Below, piece by piece: positions 37,468 to 47,606 of a stretch of 64,000 bases of DNA. Position 1 is the stretch's first letter. Each line of letters begins with the position of its first letter. The notes under the pieces are model-generated. The model was not told the DNA's origin, did not search any database, and worked only from the letters and a program-made list of their open reading frames with translations. The position numbers and the translations under genes were made by a program. This DNA is from Heterobilharzia americana (taxonomy: Eukaryota > Platyhelminthes > Trematoda > Strigeidida > Schistosomatidae). The stretch is taken from NCBI GenBank assembly GCA_944470555.2, contig OX104127.1, forward strand, positions 42,211,934 to 42,275,933, in the 5' to 3' direction.

Positions 37468-38135
37468 TCCCTCTACTGAATATATGATATCTTTTGTCAA
37501 ATACTTTTCTAATGAAAATCTAAAGTGATAAATGAATCAGCTGTCATAACTTGCATCAAACAACCATATACAGCACGTGGTGAAATCACCCTATTTCGGA
37601 TCAACAAACCTTCGAATAACAATTAAGGTAGGGAAGAAGTGGGCAGCAAAGTCCTCAAGGTGTATAAGGACAGTTGGTGGTTTACTGATACTTTCTATCA
37701 TCCGAAATGCCTGATCAACGTCATGATGAAAGCAGATATGTCCGAATCAGCATGTTACCAGATACACACATCTCAGCAGATTAGGCAGTAACAATAACTC
37801 CTTTCGATGTCATCAATTCAATGCCAAATATACTAAATAGTCGACAGCAGTATTTCCCTTGGCTTCATTTCAATTACATCACCAAGAGAAACTTAAAATC
37901 TGATTGTTTGTTCACAAACACTCAGCCATTCATTTCATCTGCCTAGTTAGAGTAATACGAACAGAATATTTGCTACTGCATTCAATTACTCAATCATGAT
38001 GTACAACTTAGATTGCTTCACTTCTTCACTCTTACTCTATATCCATCTACGTTCCCAGATATCACGTGTCTCCCCTGTTCCAAAAGTTCTCCTTTTAATT
38101 ATTACATGACCATTACTAATATTCCATTATTGTTC
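37468..38135. repeat. Non-RTE flank shared by RTE copies G and H
   Basis: Nearly identical to 45750-46415, in the same orientation relative to the RTE copy that follows. It lies downstream of the 3' end of copy G when that element is read 5' to 3'. No coding domain. The other RTE copies end without it. Confidence 0.85.
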
Positions 38136-40305
38136 ATTTTCCTTCAGGTTTCTAGTGGAACAAAGGGATTTAGTAGTACGTCACCATTTCACTCTCCTCT
38201 CCACACTCTTCTGAACCTGATTCCACCACCAAAAACAAGCTTCCATTTCTCCCTCACACCATCCATCTCACCATGTCATCAATGTCACCCTCACCTCCGT
38301 TGCACAACTAGTCGTTTCCCATTTGGTTTCCTTCCACTCAACAGCCTGATCTGACCTGTCGCATGATGTCACCAGTTGGTCAACTCAATGTATGTACACT
38401 CCAGTCCACTCCACTCCAGTCCAGTTCAATCCAATCCAACTCAGCTCCCTCCAATCTCTTCTACTGCATATTTGTGAGGTGATGGGTTCTTGGTTGGTTG
38501 GTTGGTTGGTCGGTTGGGTGACTGGTTGGTTGGTTATTCGACTGGTTGACTGGTTGTTTGTTTGGTTGTGGGGCCAGTCAGATTTCCGTGTGCTTTGTGT
38601 CTTCTTGCTTATTCCCATTATCCTGGCCATCTGATCTCCATCTTCAGTATTGAGGGAGTGTAGATGGTAGCTGTTGATGTGTGTGTGGGTGTGTGGTTGT
38701 AAATGCATTTCGTGATGCACCAAGTCTCTCAAGCATCACATGGAAGCACAGACCTAGTAGACCGAGTTAGTGTTGGAAATCGGTATGTTGTTCACACTTT
38801 ATGCTGAGTTCAGTGTAGTGTTTGTGACTTGCTGTTCAGTTCAATGCAGTGCAGTGCAGTGTAGTGTAGTGTAGTGTTCAGTGCATTGCAGTAGATCTCT
38901 TCACTGTTTATTTCAGACTAATACAGGAAGACCAGTCTTTGTGTTTTTCTGTTCCTGGCTTTGATGTCTTCATGTATGCGTGTGCTGGTACTGTAGTTGG
39001 AACGATGTGATGCTGCCTAGGTCGTTGGGTAGGTAGGTGGGAATGTATGTTAGTAGTTAGTTGGAGGGGACAACTTACTTTTTATTTCTCCCAATGATGG
39101 TGATTGGTACTTGTTGTTGTTGTTGGTAGGGTGTCTTCATCACCCCTATCTCTGACTGTCTCCTCTACGTTCACCAGAAGAAGGTACCGTCTTCCTTCGG
39201 TGCCTCGTCTCACCTCACCTCTTCTGCCAACTTCTTAGTTTTCGTCTGTACATCTTCGAGTTTTTGCGACAAGACATTAGACATAAATCATCATCGATGG
39301 CGAAATCCAAATCTTCTTCTGAGATCTTCTCATTGGTCAAACAGCCAACGTATACCCATCTTCTCACCCCTCACAGTTGTCTGTTGCGTGATGATCCAGT
39401 CCAGTCGAGTGCAGTCGATCACAATCAGGAAGATGATTGGTGATAGTGGGTGGCAGTCTTATCTGAATTCTTCCTGTCTTCACCTCAAAGGTGTCAGTGA
39501 ATTGAGCTTTCCATTGAGAATCACGTGGGTGACATGTAGTAACACATAGCGTATAAGTGAAACTGTAGTTTTGAAGCAGCAGTTGTCAAATTACTTCTCG
39601 GACGACGTTGACGTATGTTTTTTCGAAATCAATGAATTTGAGGTGAAGATGCGGTTGACTGGCATTTTATGCTCTGTTCTATGATGATGCCGATTGTAGT
39701 GTTGAAATTCGATCCCCACATATTTTGTTTTCCTGAAGCCAGTCAGCTTGTCCCGGTTGTAATTTTGAATCCTGAGTACTGTTTGGTTTCTCCATGATGA
39801 TGTGGCTCGATATTTTGATTTGGGTGGACAGCAGCATAATTCCTCACCAGTTCTTGCAAACACTTAAGTCTCCCTTCTTTGGACATCTCACAAAGTAGTC
39901 CTTTCTTACATTCGGTAGGTAACTTTCCTCCTTTCCTTCCAAACCTTCTGTAATAGTGTTGTTATCACGTCCGCTGTTGCCTCTGCGTCTGTGCGTCAGT
40001 GCTTCTGGAGGACTTCCATCTGGTCCTGGTGCTTTTCCGGATTTCAGCATCCTTATGGCGTTTAGGACTTCTGCTTGTGTCACAGAGCTCATTTTCACTG
40101 GTAATTCTGTAGCTAGGCCGCTGGTAGTATTTCAGGACGAGTTGCAGGTGGTGTTTGCGGTGGTCAATTCAAGAGTTTTTGAAGTGGTCAACACATCGCT
40201 TCTTTTGTTTCTCTTCTTTGGTGATGAAGTTTCCTTCACTATCTTTCATTGTTTTTATCTGTGTTAATCTCTTCACAGATAGTAGGTAACCTGGTTATTT
40301 GATAC
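38136..40305 (-). mobile_element. RTE-type retrotransposon, copy G (5' truncated)
   Basis: Minus strand, from the end of the connecting region near 40300 through RT segments (AEVLNAIRMLKSGKAPGPDG at 40080-40020; KKGDLSVCKNW near 39860) to the 3' end at 38136. It shows the microsatellite growths of copies E, H and I: CCTA-type near 39030, CACTG-type at 38845-38890, CCAA-type at 38480-38570 and CTGG-type at 38395-38440. Frames are broken. The AAT tail is absent and the shared flank 37468-38135 follows instead. Confidence 0.85.
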
Positions 40306-41099
40306 ATTATTCATTTATGAAATTATTTACTTCCCATATTTACATTATTTGTGTGATCTATTACCGAAGATCAATAATTTACAGCCCCTTCCAATTCTCC
40401 AGATCTGTCCATCAGGAAGAGAGATGACGGCACTATCAAGAAAACCATTTATCACAAAGATAATTTAGACAAGTCAGTATGAAAATTTCATCAGCTTCTT
40501 TCAAAGGAACTAAACACAGTGGTTGGTTAGGTCATCATTTGATAGAGCAAGAAACCTATGTTCCAAATGTATATTACGGGACGAACTGACTATTGTCGAA
40601 AGGAATCTGTCAGATAATGGATTTGTGAAAACGTTTATTAGTATATAAGGAAAAGAAACATAAGAAAACCGTCTCAACAATCGACAGGAAGCCAAGTTTC
40701 ACTTTAAGGGAGACAGTACTACAGAACAAGTGAATAAGAGTCTCAGAGTTTGGTAATATGAGCGCTCTTTCTCAATCGAACGTGAATAAGCACCCATTAC
40801 ACGTCATTTCCAATTCCAGGTTTATGTGTACTTATCAAACCAAGCATATTAGAAAGACATTTAAATGATTTAATATATGACGTAGATATATCAACTATTC
40901 TCAAAATAATCAAGAAAAGAAGTGCAGTCCTACTTCACTTCTCGGAATCGATCTCAAGTTCAAATTAATCTCCATGTATATGAGAATACAATGAATCTGA
41001 TTTTGTCCTGGTGACAATTCTTTGACCTTACGATGTGATCTTTCCCCATATCTTGCTTACCTACAGATTTGAATTGACTACTTCCTATAATTATCTTCT
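40306..41099. other. No gene recognised
   Basis: AT-rich, no frame or repeat of note. Confidence 0.5.
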
Positions 41100-42080
41100 A
41101 ACACATCTTGCACTGGGTCTCACATTATGACAAAAAACCAAAACTTTTATCATCATCAACATAGGACCAGGCATTACTGTTTAACGGTTCAAGTTGCCAC
41201 ACCTTACATCAGTACATCAGATAAAAAGGCAGTAAAGTGGAAGATGAAGATAAGAAAATGCAGTCCAAAGAAGTATGAAGTACGAAAGAGAGAAAGGAAT
41301 AATGACGAATTGGTGAGAATCAGTATAGTGCTAAGATGAGGATAATGTATGTATACATCTGAGTCACTGACATTGATTGTGAACCATATCATCTAGAGTC
41401 TCCAGCCACTGGTTTCTGTTGCCCTTTAGACCCTAACCACCTATTCTGCATCGCCCCACATGGCCCAAGCCAACAGTCAAACACTTCATACACTGATGAC
41501 ATGTTTTAGTCTGACCACCTCGAGCCTTTCTCCGGCCTGGACCCACTTCGGCCAACATTGTGTGACGAGGAAATCGGCGACTTGGTTCACGTAACATGTG
41601 GCCAAACCATCTCAGTCATTGAAGGTTCATAACCTCGTCATGTGATTTGCCTCTTCTCCCTATACATCTACACCTGGCTTCTGTGTTGCCCACATGGTGA
41701 CACCATGGAATACGGCCTATACTACGAAGGTAATAGTGGTCAAACACTTGAAGCTTTCTCATGTCTTCCACCTTTAGTGGTCATGTTTCACAGCCATACA
41801 GTAGAAGAGAGCGAACTGCTGTGCAGTAAACGCGACCCTTAATAGACAACTGGATATCACAGCGATGCCACAGGTGGCGTAAGTTGACAAAAGCCAGCTG
41901 AGCCTTTTGTATTCGTGGATAGATTTCATCGACCTCTGAGCTACCAGGGTGGGGTTGTTCTACTTCCTAGGTAAATGAAGTGGTTGACACACTCAATCCT
42001 AGAGGAATAATTTGCATTTGGGTGGCGAGAAACGCATCCCAAACATTCTCAAATTGCTACTTTTATTTTTCTTTACTTTT
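41100..42080 (-). mobile_element. Second non-LTR retrotransposon type, 3' fragment
   Basis: Minus strand translation around 41930-41780 gives EIYPRIQKAQLAFVNLRHLW, then HRCDIQLSIKGRVYCTAVRS and LLLYGCET, the well conserved post-RT segment of this schistosome element type. The remainder down to 41400 contains the HVLRM-like and 3' untranslated parts, and 41100-41400 matches the 3' end of the element at 21470. This copy is less decayed than that one but strongly 5' truncated. Confidence 0.8.
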
Positions 42081-42170
42081 TAAAACTCTTGAATCCTCTT
42101 CTCAGTTACTTATAAGTTGATGTTTAATGCTGTTTTACCAGAAGCCAATCAATTCATATATTACATTAAT

Positions 42171-42385
42171 AATGAGTTGTGGTTATCAGTGGAATCCAGG
42201 ATGCGCATTTCGTCCTAATTGGGACTCGTCAGCTGGATGTACCTGCTTCCCAGTGAGTGATGTTGTTCCCACCGGGACTCGAACTCGGGGCCGAGCGCCT
42301 CAAACGCCAAGGTGCCATGCACTACACCACCGATCCACGATAGCCACTTCTTGTGCGAAGGATATAGGTTTAGTATAATTACAAT
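42171..42385 (-). mobile_element. SM-alpha-type SINE with intact-looking hammerhead
   Basis: Minus strand: the tRNA-like promoter at about 42340-42265 (A box TGGTGTAGTGCATGGCACC, B box GAGTTCGAGTCCCGG), then the hammerhead at 42248-42184. It is arranged head to head with the plus-strand unit that begins near 42386; the leader of this copy is cut at that junction. The B box is close to the tRNA consensus. Confidence 0.85.
42184..42248 (-). ncRNA. Hammerhead ribozyme, core intact
   Basis: Core 1 is CUGACGA (minus strand, 42232-42226), allowed by the CUGANGA consensus. Stem II is GUCC/GGAC around loop CAAUUA. GAAA is at 42211-42208. Stem III is the very short palindrome AUGCGCAU typical of schistosome copies, followed by the cleavage-site C at 42200. 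Stem I pairs AUCCAG with CUGGAU, and distal loop sequences for the tertiary contact are present. All conserved core positions that I can check are kept, so self-cleavage is predicted between 42200 and 42199. Confidence 0.85.
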
Positions 42386-42830
42386 ATAATTACAACACAG
42401 GCAATATCGAGACATACACACAGGAGCCTGTATGCCAATTGAGACCGATCAATTCGGTCCAGGCAACGACGGTGTCATATAAAAACAATTATACTAAAAC
42501 TATACCCGTAGCACAAGAAGTGGCTATTGTGGCCCGGTGGTGTAGTGGATAACGCTCTGGCGTTTAAAGTGATCGCTCCCGAACTCGAATCCCGCTGGGA
42601 ACAACGTCACTCACTGGGAGTCGGCAGGTGAATCCAGCTGACGAGTGAGTCCCGAATAGGATAAAAGACGCATCCTGAATTCCACTGCTAGCCACGATCC
42701 ACCATTTATATAATCACCACGCAGGCAATATCGAGGCATGAGCACGGGAGCCCATACAGTAACAGAAACCGATCAATTCGGTCCAAGCAACGATGGTATC
42801 ACATAAAGAAAATTATACTGTAATTTATAT
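42386..42830 (+). mobile_element. SM-alpha-type tandem, about 1.4 units
   Basis: The leader block GCAATATCGAG starts at 42401 and again at 42725, giving a unit of 324 bp, close to the size known for SM-alpha. Between them lie the tRNA-like promoter (A box TGGTGTAGTGGATAACGCTC at 42537-42556; B box GAACTCGAATCC near 42583) and a hammerhead (about 42625-42690). In this ribozyme CUGACGA at 42638-42644 is kept, but a 4-base insertion disturbs stem II and CGAAA has become UAAAA, so cleavage is predicted to be lost. The tandem arrangement explains how transcripts could be cut to unit length. Confidence 0.85.
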
Positions 42831-43369
42831 ATTCCTTCAATTCAACAAAAATAGAGGTTTTGATTTTCCTATTCCCATGTAAGCAGCTGAAGAAAAACCT
42901 AGGAATAAAATATGCCACTGTTTGGTAAATCTGGTTATTCATGCACTGATAAAGGCTGATGATAAATGTTGTCTACCAAGGAAATTCACAATCTATGTTT
43001 ATTATATGTAACATTGTACATCCCAATGCATCCATATTCAAGTTGCTGTGATCGTTGGGACTCAAACCTAATATCTATCACCTTAGGCGATAGAACTCTA
43101 CCCAATAAACTACTAATTAATGTTATTATCTTACTTCTATATGAAGTCCTATGAAATGTTTACTTCCATAAAGTGATCTACTATGACATCGAAGCAAAGT
43201 TGTATTCATACTTAAACTGATTTCTTCATCAAGAGTTCAAGATACTTAAGATCCACTTGTAATGTCAGTAACATTACTTTAATGTATCATATGATACAAC
43301 GCTAAGTGTGACTATGAGTCATTGTGAAATATGAAGTTATAAGTCAAGGAATTAATCATAAGACACAAG
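42831..43369. other. No gene recognised; probably downstream of the Notch-like exon
   Basis: AT-rich sequence 3' of the exon's possible poly(A) signal. Nothing else is seen. Confidence 0.5.
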
Positions 43370-43375
43370 TTTATT
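43370..43375 (-). terminator. Possible poly(A) signal for the ankyrin exon
   Basis: AATAAA on the minus strand, about 280 nt after the stop codon of the 43654-45084 frame. Position and strand fit, but the hexamer is common in AT-rich DNA. Confidence 0.4.
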
Positions 43376-43653
43376 ATATACAAGGAACATTGCTTAAATA
43401 TAATATTCATATATAACAGGCATATACATATATATTACATGACAGTTACAAAAGAACTCATTTTCTGATCAACATATCTACACTTTGACCCGGTTTTTAC
43501 AAAAGGAACTGAATCAGTACAATAAAATAACTCTATATTACCTAGTGTTCACAATACTTGTTAATTCTTGATAATACACACAATCTTTGAAAAGAAGAAA
43601 TACTTTTTAAATCCTTCATACTGTAATGAAGAATACGTGTCAATTTTAACAGT

Positions 43654-45084
43654 CTATCCACCAAGAACGTCATCATCATCATCATCATCATCCACGCCTT
43701 CCGTAAATCTGTCACAATCACTTATTTCTCCTAAATTTGTATTATCACTTAAGCTTACCCAATCGAATGCAGTCACACCACTTGTTATCACTCTTGTTGG
43801 TGAAGTCGTCATCAATTTATTGACTGGAGCTGTTGTAGACGCTGATTCCGGTATGGAAAGTGGTGTTCGTTCTTGATTTTCATCGATTATATCAAGTTTT
43901 GAATTGCCCACTGATGATGATTTTGCTTCTAAGCCTCTAGATCTGATGAAATTTATGAGTAATTCATGTATTCTTTCATAACCTTTTTCTGTACATAAAG
44001 ATAAACAATCATTTTCCATACAGTCAATAATTTCAATTTTGGCTTGTTTATTTAATAGAAATTCTACAGCTTCTTGGCAACCTTCACGTATAGCTAACAT
44101 GATTGGTGTTCTCTCCCAGTCATCTTTCATATTCATCAGTCTAGTAAAACCTTTACATTGAGCTAGACGATTTAATGTTGTAATGGAATTAGTTACTGCT
44201 GCCCAGTGTACCACATTACGGCCGTACTGATCAGTTGTGTTGTATGGACAACCTTCATCTAACAAAATTTTTACTACTTCATCATTTCCTGCTTGAATAG
44301 CTGCTATAATTGGTGTACAATGACGAGATTTATAGGCTTGGTATCGTTTTCTTGAACGAAAATTTGTCTTGGATGTTACAGTTTGTTGAGATTTAACAGG
44401 TTTTATCGACTTCTTATTAGCCAGAGCTTCTCTTTCTAGGTGATACAATGAGTTAATTGATTCTAGTGAATTGGCTGCAGCAGCGCTAGTTAAAGCTGTT
44501 CTACCTGATGAGTCGATAAATAAACTATTAAATGATTTTTTATCACATGCATTATGACATATTTTAGTGATAACATCATGGCCAGCATTCATTTGAGCTG
44601 CTAAATGAAGGATACTTTGATATTGAGGATTATTTTCCAATACATTCGCCTCTAAATACTCTTTATCTTTAGTGTAATCAGATAACCTCCTCTCGTACCT
44701 ACTCTTGTTATCATGTAGGGTTAGGAGCTTTTCAATTTGATTCTGTTGTACAACATTACATGGATGTAAACCATCCATTGAAGCAATGATTTCAACTAGT
44801 TCATCATTCATAGAATTATCACAACTAATTTCCTTTTGACTATTTTGAAGTACACCCGTAATTTGTTTGTTCAAATTTAGATCACTCGAGTCGGTTGTTT
44901 CTTGATTTGCCTGGAGCATAGATGAATGAAATTTCTTGTCGAGGTTCAATTGACTCTCTTGTTGTTGACATTTATCCCTTTCTTCATCATATTGATAACT
45001 TTCATTGTGTTTAGTACAAAAATTGTCGATACATTTTGGAACGGCAAATGAATGTCCGTCATCAGATAAGACTTCCCGCATCAC
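43654..45084 (-). CDS. Ankyrin-repeat protein, Notch intracellular-domain-like exon
   Basis: The longest frame in the window and the only convincing host gene. By position in the frame: residues 1-150 have no clear domain and are rich in Q, N and charged residues; ankyrin-type repeats follow at about 156-185, 193-215, 255-285, 288-318, 325-355 and 358-380, with a basic insertion (216-254, RSRKRY) inside the array. Repeats 4 to 6 read YGRNVVHWAAVTNS, ERTPIMLAIREGCQEAVEFL and KIEIIDCMENDCL, which line up with GKSALHWAAAVNN, ETPLFLAAREGSYEA and NREITDHMDRLP of Notch receptors. In Notch this domain binds the CSL transcription factor and Mastermind in the nucleus. The C-terminus ends in an acidic tract, VDDDDDDDDVLGG. 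The first codon at 45084 is GTG; the first ATG is at 45081. The frame stays open upstream and an acceptor-like TATACCAG lies at about 45101-45094, so this is probably a 3' terminal exon. EGF repeats or a membrane segment are not in the window. Notch identity is an inference from the ankyrin part. Confidence 0.65.
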   Translation of the reverse strand: MMREVLSDDGHSFAVPKCIDNFCTKHNESYQYDEERDKCQQQESQLNLDKKFHSSMLQANQETTDSSDLNLNKQITGVLQNSQKEISCDNSMNDELVEIIASMDGLHPCNVVQQNQIEKLLTLHDNKSRYERRLSDYTKDKEYLEANVLENNPQYQSILHLAAQMNAGHDVITKICHNACDKKSFNSLFIDSSGRTALTSAAAANSLESINSLYHLEREALANKKSIKPVKSQQTVTSKTNFRSRKRYQAYKSRHCTPIIAAIQAGNDEVVKILLDEGCPYNTTDQYGRNVVHWAAVTNSITTLNRLAQCKGFTRLMNMKDDWERTPIMLAIREGCQEAVEFLLNKQAKIEIIDCMENDCLSLCTEKGYERIHELLINFIRSRGLEAKSSSVGNSKLDIIDENQERTPLSIPESASTTAPVNKLMTTSPTRVITSGVTAFDWVSLSDNTNLGEISDCDRFTEGVDDDDDDDDVLGG

Positions 45085-45093
45085 CTTCTCCTG

Positions 45094-45101
45094 GTATAAT
45101 A
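45094..45101 (-). promoter_or_regulatory. Possible splice acceptor at start of the ankyrin exon
   Basis: TATACCAG on the minus strand, preceded by a T-rich stretch and followed by an open frame leading into the ATG at 45081. No branch point can be named with confidence. Confidence 0.35.
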
Positions 45102-45261
45102 TTAATAAACAAAAACGTAAACAAACAAAAGGAAGTGAAGAACCAAGAACTTTATATGGATAAAAATAATTCTATACACTGTCTTGGAATTATTAGGTTA
45201 AACAAATCCACAGCGATAAATTCCAAAGAATCTAATTGATTATGATAATTTACTTGCCTGA

Positions 45262-45480
45262 GGCAGGCAGAGGAAGCCAGGACGCACGTTTCGTCTAATT
45301 TAGGACTCATCAGCTAGATGTACATGCACTACTGTCAGTAATGTTGTTCCCACTAAAATCGGTATTCAGACAATATCTTCATTGGAGCCGATGTGCAAAG
45401 AGAGGCCTAACAATTCCACCGAGTTTCACAACGGAGAATGACAACCATATCAACGATTGGTAATATAATTAATTAGTTTA
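45262..45480 (-). mobile_element. SM-alpha-type remnant upstream of the ankyrin exon
   Basis: Only the hammerhead end and the TGGGAACAACATTACTGACA-like spacer are clearly preserved. The tRNA-like promoter has decayed beyond recognition, although the ACCAATCGTTGATATGGTTG block near 45440-45460 recalls the leader. It lies on the same strand as the ankyrin exon, about 180 bp upstream of its start. Confidence 0.65.
45266..45325 (-). ncRNA. Hammerhead ribozyme, canonical core
   Basis: Core CUGAUGAG (45313-45306), GAAA (45292-45289), short stem III ACGUGCGU and the cleavage-site C at 45281 are all present. Stem II is weakened to about three pairs (GUC/GAC). Stem I pairs CUAG with CUGG, including one G-U pair. 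Activity is plausible but less certain than for 42184-42248. Confidence 0.7.
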
Positions 45481-45749
45481 AACAGTTAACTGGAATATTT
45501 TAAGATTAAACGATTCTAAAAAATATGACAGAAAATTTGACGAGAGCGCTCACATCAGTTCTAGCTGGTGTTTCTGCATCGTTCTTCATTTCTGCAAATA
45601 TTAACGGGAAGAGGTCTTGTAAAATATGTATTAGTTACGCCATTATTAGTTTTATGAACACTCACAAATGATTCACTTAAAAATTTCAATTGGATTGTTA
45701 CAACAGAACATAGATAACACCATTAACTTCTTGAATCTAGATCTCATCC
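45481..45749. other. No gene recognised
   Basis: AT-rich spacer. Confidence 0.5.
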
Positions 45750-46415
45750 TTCTACTGAATATATGATATCTTTTGTCAAATACTTTTCTAATGAAAATCT
45801 AAAGTGATAAATGAATCAGCTGTCATAACTTGCATCAAACAACCATATACAGCACGTGGTGAAATCACCCTATTTCGGATCAACAAACCTTCGAATAACA
45901 ATTAAGGTAGGGAAGAAGTGGGCAGCAAAGTCCTCAAGGTGTATAAGGACAGTTGGTGGTTTACTGATACTTTTTATCATCCGAAATGCCTGATCAACGT
46001 CGTGACGAAAGTAGATATGTCCGAGTCAGCATGTTATCAGGTACACACATCTCAGCAGATTAGGTAGTAACAATAACTCCTTTCGATGTCATCAATTCAA
46101 TGCCAAATATACTAAATAGTCGACAGCAGTATTTCCCTTGGCTTCATTTCAATTACATCACCGAGAGAAACTTAAAATCTGATTGTTTGTTCACAAACAC
46201 TCAGTCATTCACTTCAACTGCCTAGTTAGAACAATACGAATAGAATATTTGCTACTGCATTCAATTACTCAATCATGATGTACAACTTAGATTGCTTCAC
46301 TTCTTCACTCTTACTCTATATCCATCTACGTTCCCAGATATCACGTGTCTCCCCTGTTCCAAAAGTTCTCCTTTTAATTATTACATGACCATTACTAATA
46401 TTCCATTATTGTTCA
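45750..46415. repeat. Flank shared by RTE copies G and H
   Basis: Second copy of 37468-38135, differing by scattered substitutions only. It sits downstream of the 3' end of copy H. Confidence 0.85.
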
Positions 46416-47606
46416 TTTTCCTTCAGGTTTCTAGTGGAACAAAGGGATTTAGTAGCACGTCACCACTTCACTCTCCTCTCCACACTCTTCTGAACCTGAT
46501 TCCACCACTACCAACAAGCTTTCATTTCTCCCTCACACCATCCATCTCACCATGTCATCAATGTCACCCTCACCTCCGTTGCACAACTAGTCGTTTCCCA
46601 TTTGGTTTCCTTCCACTCAACAGCCTGATCTGACCTGTCGCATGATGTCACCAGTTGGTCAACTCAATGTATGTACACTCCAGTCCACTCCAGTCCAGTC
46701 CAGTCCAGTTCAATCCAATCCAACTCATCTCCCTCCAATCTCTTCTACTGCATATTTGTGAGGTGATGGGTTCTTGGTTGGTTGGTTGGTTGGTCGGTTG
46801 GGTGACTGGTTGGTTGGTTATTCGACTGGTTGACTGGTTGTTTGTTTGGTTGTGGGGCCAGTCAGAAGTCCGTGTGCTTTGTGTCTTCTTGCTTATTCCC
46901 ATTATCCTGGCCATCTGATCTCCATCTTCAGTATTGAGGGAGTGTAGATGGTAGCTGTTGATGTGTGTGGGTGTGTGGTTGTAAATGCATTTCGTGATGC
47001 ACCAAGTCTCTCAAGCATCACATGGAAGCACAGACCTAGTAGACCGAGTTAGTGTTGGAAATCGGTATGTTGTTCACACTTTATGCTGAGTTCAGTGTGA
47101 TGTTTATGAAATGCAGTGCAGTTTAGTGCAGTGTAGTGTAGTGTGTAGTGCATTGCAGTAGATATCCACACTGATTTATATTGAATGAAGACCTGTCCTC
47201 GTGTTTTTCTGATGCTGGCTTTGATTTCCTCATCTGTGCGTGTGCCACCACCTGTAGTTGGAACGATGCGATGCTGCCTAGGTATATGTGTAGATAGGTA
47301 GGTGTGTAGGTAGGTAGGTAGGTAGGTGAAAGTGACAACTACCATCGGATTTCTCTCGTTGATGGGGATCGGTGCTTGTTGTAGTTTTACTTGTAGTTGC
47401 TGCTGTTGTTGGTAGGGTATCTTCATCACCTCTATCTCTGACTGTCTCCTCTACGTTCACCAGAAGGAGGTACCGTCTTCCTCTGCTGCTTTGCCTCGAC
47501 CCACCTCTTCTGCAAACTTCTTAGTTTTCGTCTGTACATCTTCGAGTTTGTGTGACAACACATTAGACATAAATCTTCATCGTTGGTGAAATCCAAATCT
47601 TCTGCA
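46416..47606 (-). mobile_element. RTE-type retrotransposon, copy H (5' truncated)
   Basis: Same subfamily as E, G and I, with all its microsatellite growths (CTGG at 46675-46720, CCAA at 46780-46860, CACTG at 47110-47155, CCTA at 47280-47335). It stops abruptly at 47606 within the FTNDEDLCLM-like segment after the RT catalytic box, whereas copy G continues for about 1 kb more. No AAT tail. Confidence 0.85.

Noticed and set aside
38013..38354. 113-residue frame, also at 46292-46633, as a conserved gene
   Set aside because: It runs across the end of an RTE copy and its shared flank; similarity between the two is due to the duplication, and no domain is seen.
42625..42690. Active hammerhead on the plus strand
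   Set aside because: A 4-base insertion in stem II and loss of the CGAAA box; only the first core half is kept.
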